From contig UQVN01000022.1 in NCBI GenBank assembly GCA_900544525.1, positions 1-21,572 of the forward strand: a stretch of 21,572 nt of DNA. The letters run 5' to 3'. The notes beneath the pieces were generated by a model that worked only from the letters and a program-made list of their open reading frames with translations, was not told the DNA's origin and ran no database searches. This stretch comes from an uncultured Eubacteriales bacterium (GTDB lineage: Bacteria > Bacillota > Clostridia > Lachnospirales > Lachnospiraceae). Positions within the stretch are counted from its first letter, which is position 1. Each line of letters opens with the position of its first letter. Positions 15,990 to 21,572 of this stretch are shown here, one piece after another. Made by a program: the position numbers and the translations under genes.

Positions 15990-17096
15990 ATGGAAAAATC
16001 AAAAGTTTATTTTACAAATATGCGAACAAAATTTAATGAAAGTTTACCAATGAAGTTACAGCGTTTAATAAAAAAGGCAGGAATTAGGGACATCGATTTT
16101 GAGAAAAAATATGCCGCCATTAAGATTCACTTTGGAGAACCAGGAAACTTGGCTTTTCTTCGACCAAATTATTCAAGAGCCGTTGCCGATGTTGTAAAAT
16201 CTCTTGGAGGAAGACCTTTCTTAACGGACTGTAATACCTTATATGTTGGTGGACGTAAAAATGCCCTTGATCATATTGATGCGGCGTATCAAAATGGTTT
16301 TACTCCATATGCAACTGGATGTCATGTTATCATTGCGGATGGTTTAAAAGGGACAGATGAGGCTCTTGTTCCTGTAGAAGATGGTACTTATGTAAAGGAA
16401 GCAAAAATTGGCCAAGCCATTATGGATGCGGATGTATTTATTAGCTTAAATCATTTTAAGGGGCATGAGGCAACAGGCTTTGGTGGTGCATTAAAAAATA
16501 TTGGTATGGGCTGTGGTTCTCGTGCAGGTAAAATGGAAATGCACAGCGCAGGAAAGCCATTTGTACATACAGAAAAATGCGTTGGCTGTGGCATGTGTAA
16601 AAAAATGTGTGCTCACGATGCTATTACTATTGAGCAGAAAAAAGCGACGATTGATCAGAATAAGTGTGCAGGTTGTGGCAGATGTATTGGTGTCTGTCCA
16701 CAGGATGCGGTAAAACCAAGTTCTGATGAATCCAACGATATTTTAAATTGTAAAATGGCAGAGTACAGTGCAGCAGTTTTAAGAGGACGCCCACATTTTC
16801 ATATTAGTTTAGTTATCGATGTATCCCCATACTGTGATTGTCATGCAGAAAATGATGCGGCAATTGTTCCAGATATTGGAATGTTCGCTTCCTTTGATCC
16901 TGTTGCGTTAGATGTAGCTTGTGCGGATGCAGTCAATGCACAAGAACCTCTTCGCGGAAGTCGCTTGGACGAAAGTGCTCATGTTCATCACGATCATTTT
17001 ACGGATATTCATCCATCAACGAATTGGAAGAGCTGTATTGAACACGCAGAGAAATTAGGACTTGGAAGCCATGAGTATGAATTAATTGAAATTTAA
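15990..17096 (+). CDS. DUF362-domain protein with two 4Fe-4S clusters
   Basis: A 368-residue protein. Residues 1-190 and about 250-368 form a DUF362 domain (AIKIHFGEPGNLAFLRPNY, LNHFKGHEATGFGGALKN, IPDxGMF-like VPDIGMFASFDPVALDVACA). A ferredoxin dicluster is inserted between: C197/C200/C203/C207 in CVGCGMCKKMC and C226/C229/C232/C236 in CAGCGRCIGVC. Such proteins are common in anaerobes and presumed to carry electrons, but their function is not established. ATG 15990 was chosen over ATG 15939 because AAAAAGGAG lies just before it and the longer form would overlap udp with an atypical basic extension. Ends at a strong terminator, so it closes the operon. Confidence 0.9.
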   Translation: MEKSKVYFTNMRTKFNESLPMKLQRLIKKAGIRDIDFEKKYAAIKIHFGEPGNLAFLRPNYSRAVADVVKSLGGRPFLTDCNTLYVGGRKNALDHIDAAYQNGFTPYATGCHVIIADGLKGTDEALVPVEDGTYVKEAKIGQAIMDADVFISLNHFKGHEATGFGGALKNIGMGCGSRAGKMEMHSAGKPFVHTEKCVGCGMCKKMCAHDAITIEQKKATIDQNKCAGCGRCIGVCPQDAVKPSSDESNDILNCKMAEYSAAVLRGRPHFHISLVIDVSPYCDCHAENDAAIVPDIGMFASFDPVALDVACADAVNAQEPLRGSRLDESAHVHHDHFTDIHPSTNWKSCIEHAEKLGLGSHEYELIEI

Positions 17097-17160
17097 TTTC
17101 GAAAAGAGCATAAGTTTTTTAATTAAATCCAAAAACCAATCAAATATTTTTATCACTATT

Positions 17161-17203
17161 AAAAAAGATCAAAAAGGAGTGTAACCTTTTTGGTCTTTTT
17201 TCG
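17161..17203 (+). terminator. Strong rho-independent terminator after DUF362 gene
   Basis: A 17-bp stem (17161-17177 with 17185-17201, one T-G wobble) has GG/CC at the loop end, a 7-nt loop AGTGTAA, and A/T tracts on both sides, so it could also work in reverse. It separates the radical SAM/udp/DUF362 operon from the lipoprotein. Confidence 0.85.
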
Positions 17204-17315
17204 AATAATAGATAAGAGGACTTATTTCGATGATAAGAGAGCGTAGTTCCGATTGGAAAAAAACATTTCTTATAGGGAAGATAAGATATCTGAAAAGGAA
17301 AAAGGAGTATGTAAT

Positions 17316-18272
17316 ATGAGAAAAAAAATAATGACAATGGCACTTGCGATGATGATGGCAATTAGTATTTCTGCTTGCGGTGGAAATAAAGATGCGAACA
17401 AATCAGACGATAAAGAGGTATCAGCAGTAGGTACAGAGAGTACAACAGGTGTCACAACAGAAGAAAGTACAACAAAAACAGAGGCTACTACAGAGGAAAA
17501 TAAGAAGAAGGAAGAGAATAAAAAAGACGATAGCAAAAAGGAAGAGGTTACCGAAACTACAACAGAAGCTACGACGGAGGTTACTACAACCGAACAAAAA
17601 GAGGATACGACAGTAGCAGTAAATACTGATAGTTCCACAAACCAGAGTAAGCCATCCACAACAACAAAGCCAAATAGTTCTACGAATCAAAGTAAGCCAT
17701 CCACAACAACGAAGCCAAATGGTTCTACAAGTCAAAGTAAACCATCTACAACGAAACCAAATAAGCCAAGCAAACCGACAACAGAAAAACCAAGCAAGCC
17801 TTCAAATGGAAAAGAAGAGCAAAAAGAGGATGTATCCTTAACAGAAATTGTAGCGGCAGTAAAAAAAGCCTATGGAGATGGATATTTACCAAATATGACG
17901 ATCGATCAAGATGTGTTAGCCGAGCAATATGGAATTAAAAAGAGTATGTATGAGGAAGTGATTGCAGAAGGTCCTATGCTCAGTTTCCAAATTGATACAT
18001 TTATTGCGGTAAAGGCGAAAGAGGGAAAAGCAGAGGAAGTAAAGGCTGCAATGGAAAAATATAAACAATATTTATTAGATGAATCCATGCAATATCCGAT
18101 GAATGCTTCAAAAATTCCTGCAACACAAGTGTATCGTTTTGGAAACTATGTATTCTTTAGCATGCTTGTCTCTCCACAAGGCGAGGAGCCAGAATCAGAA
18201 GAGGCTTATTTAGAAGCAGCAAAGAAACAAAATCAGATTGCTTATGATACAATTGCAAAATTCTTCTCATAG
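17316..18272 (+). CDS. DUF4358-domain lipoprotein with repetitive Thr/Lys/Pro linker
   Basis: Secreted lipoprotein of 318 residues. The signal peptide MRKKIMTMALAMMMAISISA is followed by C21 in the lipobox ISAC, the lipidated Cys. Residues about 25-105 are Thr/Glu/Lys-rich. Residues about 106-149 hold two 15-residue units and one 14-residue unit of the form STNQSKPSTTTKPN, followed by further KPSKP-type sequence to about 170: a long flexible wall-spanning linker. The C-terminal domain (about 175-318; SLTEIVAAVKKAYGDGYLPN onward) matches DUF4358, function unknown. ATG 17316 was chosen because AAAAGGAG precedes it and it begins a proper signal peptide; the frame is open to ATG 17253 but that adds a charged segment. 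Placed 88 bp before the sigma-factor operon; likely a sensor or partner of the acylation genes (inference). Confidence 0.88.
   Translation: MRKKIMTMALAMMMAISISACGGNKDANKSDDKEVSAVGTESTTGVTTEESTTKTEATTEENKKKEENKKDDSKKEEVTETTTEATTEVTTTEQKEDTTVAVNTDSSTNQSKPSTTTKPNSSTNQSKPSTTTKPNGSTSQSKPSTTKPNKPSKPTTEKPSKPSNGKEEQKEDVSLTEIVAAVKKAYGDGYLPNMTIDQDVLAEQYGIKKSMYEEVIAEGPMLSFQIDTFIAVKAKEGKAEEVKAAMEKYKQYLLDESMQYPMNASKIPATQVYRFGNYVFFSMLVSPQGEEPESEEAYLEAAKKQNQIAYDTIAKFFS
17631..17762 (+). repeat. In-frame tandem repeat (45+45+42 bp) in lipoprotein linker
   Basis: Units at 17631-17675, 17676-17720 and 17721-17762 encode (S/G)ST(N/S)(Q)SKPSTT(T)KPN variants. Third unit is one Thr shorter. In-frame units can be gained or lost by slippage, changing linker length without breaking the protein. 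Confidence 0.85.
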
Positions 18273-18280
18273 ATATTGGA

Positions 18281-18309
18281 TTGTCACTTTGTCTGTGATA
18301 TAGTATAGT
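18281..18309 (+). promoter_or_regulatory. Sigma-A-type promoter of the ECF sigma operon
   Basis: TTGTCA (18281-18286, 5/6), 17-bp spacer, TATAGT (18304-18309, 5/6): the best promoter match in the window. Predicted start near 18316, about 45 nt before the sigma gene ATG. No ECF-type AAC/CGTC pair was seen, so the operon may be started by housekeeping sigma. Confidence 0.65.
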
Positions 18310-18347
18310 AGTTTTTAAAAATGGAAAAATGAGGGGAATCACAGACA
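18290..18347. repeat. 10-bp inverted repeat bracketing the sigma-operon start site
   Basis: TGTCTGTGAT (18290-18299) lies in the spacer between -35 and -10; its exact reverse complement ATCACAGACA (18338-18347) reaches the first base of the sigma gene's AGGAGG (18347-18352). The first arm is outside the RNA made from the local promoter, so it can act as DNA operator halves, or as an RNA hairpin only in transcripts reading through from the lipoprotein gene. Confidence 0.6.
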
Positions 18348-18360
18348 GGAGGAGACGACC

Positions 18361-18900
18361 ATGAATACAGAGGAACAGCAGTATCAGAGGTTTTTAGAAG
18401 GGGATAAAAAAGCGTTTGAATATCTTGTACTTCAGTATAAAGATCATTTGATTTATTTTATCAATCGATATGTTATGAATATTCATACGGCAGAAGATAT
18501 TGCACAAGATGTGTTTGTGGATATTTATATCAACAAAGAGCGATATCATTTTCGATATCGATTTAAAACATATTTGTATACGATTGCAAGAAACAAGGCG
18601 GTTGATTATATAAGAAAGCAAGGACGACAAATTCCGATGGTAGATATGGAGCGATTGCACGAGGAACAAATAGAGGAAGAAAGCTTATTAGAGCAATTGA
18701 TATGGAAAGAAGAGCGTCAGCAACTACTTGATGCAATTAAAACATTAAATTCCAATTATCAAGCATTAATCGTTTTAATTGATTTGGAAGGACTTTCCTA
18801 TCAAGAAGCTGGAAAAGTTTTGCATAAAACAGTTCCCCAGATTAAAGTATCGCTTCATCGTGCCAGAAAAGCATTAAAGGAGAGATTGCATGAAAGATAA
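18361..18900 (+). CDS. ECF-family RNA polymerase sigma factor
   Basis: Extracytoplasmic-function sigma factor of 179 residues, usually held inactive by a membrane anti-sigma until an envelope signal. Sigma region 2 spans about 18-85 (YLVLQYKDHLIYFINRYVM, TAEDIAQDVFVDIY, then FKTYLYTIARNKAVDYIRK). Region 4 spans about 118-175 (ALIVLIDLEGLSYQEAGKVL, PQIKVSLHRARKALKERL), a helix-turn-helix for the -35 element. No region 3 or 1, as expected for the class. ATG 18361 lies 8 bp after AGGAGG (18347-18352). The stop overlaps the start of the next gene by 11 bp, the usual coupling of a sigma gene to its anti-sigma. Its targets may include this operon and others; its own recognition site is not evident here. 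Confidence 0.93.
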   Translation: MNTEEQQYQRFLEGDKKAFEYLVLQYKDHLIYFINRYVMNIHTAEDIAQDVFVDIYINKERYHFRYRFKTYLYTIARNKAVDYIRKQGRQIPMVDMERLHEEQIEEESLLEQLIWKEERQQLLDAIKTLNSNYQALIVLIDLEGLSYQEAGKVLHKTVPQIKVSLHRARKALKERLHER

Positions 18901-19432
18901 TGAGACATTTCTCCGTGAAATCTATGAAAAAGCGTTAGAACAACAGGGAAGAAAGAATGAGAAAAAATGGTTTACAGGAAGAAAATTCCTGTTAAGAAAT
19001 GTTTTAGCGACAGGGATCGTTGTGAGCAGTATTTTCGTAATTGCTTCAACCGTGTGGAAAGAAGAGATACAAAGAGAGCCAGTATCGATTGCTTTTTCAA
19101 CAGAACAGGGAGAACAAGAAATTGGTTCTCAAAATAGGATAGAAGAATTTAATGAAGAAGTGGAGCAAAAAAGAATTGGGGACGAACAATCACAAATTGA
19201 GGTTTTCGTAACTGTGAAACGTGTATGGGAAGAAGGAGAAAGTATAAGAAAAAATGCAGTATTGCTTTTGAAACAAAAAGCAGGAGACTGGGAAAAAGGC
19301 GAGAAAATCCAAGTTACTTTTGATAGCACTTGGCTTTCTTTTTCGTTGGATGAGGGAGAAAATTATACCCTTCAATTAGAGAAAATGCCCGATGGGACAT
19401 ATGCAATTATAGGAGGCGAGCATGGTTTTTAG
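18890..19432 (+). CDS. Single-pass membrane protein, probable anti-sigma factor
   Basis: A 180-residue protein with a charged cytoplasmic N-terminus (1-34), one membrane helix (about 36-55; NVLATGIVVSSIFVIASTVW) and an extracellular part of about 125 residues rich in Glu. Orientation (basic residues before the helix) fits an N-in protein. Position directly after an ECF sigma gene with an 11-bp overlap and this topology argue for an anti-sigma. No HxxxCxxC zinc motif of the ZAS type is present, so the sigma-binding segment is not recognisable by motif. The outer domain (about 90-180; IEVFVTVKRVWEEGES, then WLSFSLDEGENYTLQL) could be the signal-sensing part. Its stop overlaps the MBOAT start by 11 bp. 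Confidence 0.75.
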   Translation: MKDNETFLREIYEKALEQQGRKNEKKWFTGRKFLLRNVLATGIVVSSIFVIASTVWKEEIQREPVSIAFSTEQGEQEIGSQNRIEEFNEEVEQKRIGDEQSQIEVFVTVKRVWEEGESIRKNAVLLLKQKAGDWEKGEKIQVTFDSTWLSFSLDEGENYTLQLEKMPDGTYAIIGGEHGF

Positions 19433-20795
19433 CAGTTTATTGTTTTTATTTCTGTTTCTACCATCTGTAATATTCTTTTATTTGATAGCACCAAAAAAAG
19501 GAAAAAATTTGGTGCTATTTTTGATGAGTTTACTTTTCTATGCATGGGGAGAGCCAATTTATTTTGTTTTGATGCTTTTTTCAACAGGCGTAGATTACGG
19601 GAATGGTTTATTGGTAGATCGTTATTTAAATGAGGGAAAGAAAAGAAAGGCACAGTTAGCGTTAACAGCTTCTATCGTTATTAATTTAGGATTATTAGGA
19701 TTTTTTAAATATTCGGGACTTGATTTACCACTTCCAATTGGAATTTCCTTTTATACTTTTCAAACAATGTCCTATACCATTGATGTTTATCGAAGAGAGA
19801 CGACCGTACAAAAAAATATTATTGACTTTGGAGCGTATGTGACATTATTTCCACAGTTAATTGCAGGGCCAATTGTTCGCTATCAAACAATAGCAGATGA
19901 GTTAAAAGAACGAACGATAAATTCTACACTCATGGCAGAAGGAATTACAAGGTTTTTAATAGGACTTGGAAAAAAAGTAATTTTAGCAAATCAAATAGGA
20001 ATTTTATGGGAGCAATATGAAAATCAAATAGGATCGGAACTATCGGTTTTAGGAGCGTGGATTGGAATTAGTGCATTCGCATTTCAAATTTACTTTGATT
20101 TTTCCGGATATTCCGATATGGCCATTGGGTTAGGAAAATTATTTGGATTTCATTTTCCAGAAAACTTCCATTATCCTTATGAAGCGAAGAGTATGACAGA
20201 CTTTTGGCGCAGATGGCATATTAGCTTAGGAACATGGTTTAAAGAATATGTATACATTCCACTTGGTGGAAATCGAGCAGGACTTACAAAGCAAATTCGA
20301 AATATTGCTATTGTATGGCTTTTAACAGGAATTTGGCATGGAGCCAGTTTGAATTTTATGTACTGGGGCATTTATTTTGGGGTTATTTTAATTTTAGAAA
20401 AGCTTTGTTACGGGAAAGCTTTAAGAAAGCTTCCTAATATCATACAACATATCTATGGAATTTTTCTTATTTGGATTGGATGGACAATTTTTGCCTTTGA
20501 AGAGGAAGGAAAAATTGGATTGTTTTTAAAAAATATGTTTGGAATCGGAAACCATGTTTTATTTACAAATGAGGATATCTATGCATTATTGTCCAATGGA
20601 ATTTTATTTCTTATTTTAATCATTGGATGCACGGCTTTTCCTAAAAAAGTATGGTGCCACATTCAAAAAAGATTTGGAGAGGAAAATGCAATTCTTTATG
20701 TGATCGAGCAGTTATTTTTAATTGGGATATTTTTCATAAGCGTTGCGTATTTAGTGGAAGCCACATACAATCCATTTTTGTATTTTAGGTTTTAA
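19422..20795 (+). CDS. MBOAT-family O-acyltransferase (AlgI-like)
   Basis: Polytopic membrane enzyme that passes acetyl (acyl) groups from cytoplasmic donors across the membrane for O-acylation of an exported polymer. The 457-residue protein has hydrophobic helices throughout. The hallmark segment FWRRWHISLGTWFKEYVYIP (261-280) contains H266, followed by LGGNR; the invariant catalytic His is H306 in LLTGIWHGASLNF. LPIGISFYTFQTMSYTIDVY (104-123) and FPQLIAGPIVRY are also typical of the AlgI/DltB branch. The loop between FFKYSG (95-99) and LPLPIGISF is about 20 residues shorter than usual in AlgI-like proteins. Start ATG 19422 follows AGGAGG in the preceding gene. The DHHW protein downstream is the expected partner. 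Confidence 0.93.
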   Translation: MVFSSLLFLFLFLPSVIFFYLIAPKKGKNLVLFLMSLLFYAWGEPIYFVLMLFSTGVDYGNGLLVDRYLNEGKKRKAQLALTASIVINLGLLGFFKYSGLDLPLPIGISFYTFQTMSYTIDVYRRETTVQKNIIDFGAYVTLFPQLIAGPIVRYQTIADELKERTINSTLMAEGITRFLIGLGKKVILANQIGILWEQYENQIGSELSVLGAWIGISAFAFQIYFDFSGYSDMAIGLGKLFGFHFPENFHYPYEAKSMTDFWRRWHISLGTWFKEYVYIPLGGNRAGLTKQIRNIAIVWLLTGIWHGASLNFMYWGIYFGVILILEKLCYGKALRKLPNIIQHIYGIFLIWIGWTIFAFEEEGKIGLFLKNMFGIGNHVLFTNEDIYALLSNGILFLILIIGCTAFPKKVWCHIQKRFGEENAILYVIEQLFLIGIFFISVAYLVEATYNPFLYFRF

Positions 20796-20835
20796 GTTTT
20801 AGATTTAAGTTTTGTATTTTATAAGGAGAAATAGA

Positions 20836-21572
20836 ATGAAGAATCGAAATAAAATTACAGTTGCTCTTTTTGGAATCCTTTTATTTGGAGTTTCGATTTC
20901 CAATCAATTGATAGCGGCAAAAGATTTTTCAGAAGTTGAAAATCGAGAGTTAAAACAAATGCCGAAATTAACTGCCAATTCTTTATTTAATGGGACATTT
21001 GGGGAAGAATATGAAACATATTTATCGGATCAATTTATTGGTCGCGATCAATGGATTTCACTAAAGACGACTTCTGACCGCATGATAGGAAAGAAGGAAG
21101 TCAATGGTGTTTATTTTGCAAAAGATGATTATTTAATTGAAAAACATACGAAAGGTGAGCTGGATAGCGCACAATATAAAAAAAATATGGAGCGGTTAAA
21201 GACGGTAACAAATACTTATACAAAGCTATTAGGAAATGGGCATGTAAAGGTGATGTTTGCACCGACAGCTTCTGCTATTTTAAGGGATAAACTACCGAAG
21301 TCAGCACCAAAAGATCCCCAAGACGAAATCTTAAACGATATGAAACAGTCTGCGAAAAAGGGGACATTTATCGATTTGAGATCCACATTTAAGAAAGAAA
21401 AAGAGAAATACATTTATTATAAGACAGATCACCATTGGACCACGTTAGGCGCTTATTATGCCTATGTGGATTGGGCAAAAAGCATGAAAATTACTCCGAT
21501 TCCAATGAAACAGTGGAAGAGAGAAGTCGTATCAAAAGATTTTCTAGGAACGGTGTATTCAAAAGTAAATCA
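20836..21572 (+). CDS. DHHW / AlgX-like extracytoplasmic acyltransferase partner (3'-partial)
   Basis: Starts at ATG 20836 after AAGGAG (40 bp after the MBOAT stop) and remains open to the window end (245 codons seen), so the 3' end is missing. An N-terminal hydrophobic helix (about 7-28) is a signal anchor. FSEVENRELKQMPKL (31-45) is the family's opening signature, and YYKTDHHWTTLGAYYAY (194-210) carries the DHHW motif at 198-201; the Asp and second His match the D-x-H catalytic pair of AlgX/AlgJ. The catalytic Ser of the SGNH-like site is expected further downstream, beyond the window. Function: takes the acyl group from the MBOAT protein outside the membrane and esterifies a polysaccharide. 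The polymer is unknown. Confidence 0.93.
   Translation, partial: MKNRNKITVALFGILLFGVSISNQLIAAKDFSEVENRELKQMPKLTANSLFNGTFGEEYETYLSDQFIGRDQWISLKTTSDRMIGKKEVNGVYFAKDDYLIEKHTKGELDSAQYKKNMERLKTVTNTYTKLLGNGHVKVMFAPTASAILRDKLPKSAPKDPQDEILNDMKQSAKKGTFIDLRSTFKKEKEKYIYYKTDHHWTTLGAYYAYVDWAKSMKITPIPMKQWKREVVSKDFLGTVYSKVN

Noticed and set aside
17212..17287. Three copies of GATAAGA upstream of the lipoprotein as operators
   Set aside because: Short AT-rich 7-mers with irregular spacing; common by chance here. The candidate TTCCGA/TATAGG promoter nearby was also too weak to list.
18295..18343. CRP-like TGTGA...TCACA half-sites in the sigma promoter
   Set aside because: The halves are about 39 bp apart, not 6 as in a CRP site. 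The longer exact repeat is reported instead without naming a protein.
1..21572. CRISPR arrays, insertion sequences, tRNA or rRNA genes, cobalamin or SAM riboswitches
   Set aside because: Scanned by eye for repeat-spacer periodicity, transposase-like proteins, terminal repeats, tRNA T-loop and CCA ends, and B12-box or SAM-box sequences; none found.

Overview
The window is a low-GC (roughly 35%), densely packed stretch with every convincing gene on the + strand. Gene content points to an anaerobic Firmicute of the Clostridia, most likely a Lachnospiraceae-type organism: GA-rich Shine-Dalgarno sites, occasional GTG starts, Fe-S enzymes (ferredoxin-tailed aldo/keto reductase, radical SAM protein, DUF362 ferredoxin), a short-form cobalamin methionine synthase, and an MBOAT/DHHW surface acylation pair. 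This placement is inferred from gene content only. I see no mobile element, tRNA, rRNA or CRISPR.

Layout. 1-4207: one-carbon/methionine pair, a fused homocysteine methyltransferase-methylenetetrahydrofolate reductase (5' end outside the window) and a B12-dependent MetH without a reactivation domain. 4245-6358: envelope pair, a rhamnosyltransferase-like GT2 and a LytR-CpsA-Psr protein. 6399-8165: branched-chain amino acid genes ilvN and ilvC; ilvC has its own promoter and a leader that can fold. 8166-8503: a 338-bp gene-free stretch rich in possible RNA structure (a compact three-way junction, a terminator, an extended -10 promoter, two copies of one hairpin). 8504-11821: an Fe-S aldo/keto reductase, then an ATP-grasp ligase and a COG4947-type esterase pair. 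11822-12275: gene-free, with hairpins. 12276-17096: a diguanylate cyclase, then closely spaced genes for a PflA-like radical SAM protein, a uridine phosphorylase and a DUF362 ferredoxin, closed by a strong terminator.

17316-21572 is the most interesting part: a DUF4358 lipoprotein with a repetitive linker, then a strong promoter lying inside a long inverted repeat, then an overlapping operon of ECF sigma factor, single-pass membrane protein (probable anti-sigma), MBOAT O-acyltransferase and a DHHW/AlgX-like protein that runs off the window. I read it as a self-contained, signal-controlled system for acylating a surface polymer, with the sigma/anti-sigma switch in the same operon as the enzymes. 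Its polymer, its signal and the role of DUF4358 cannot be read from sequence alone.
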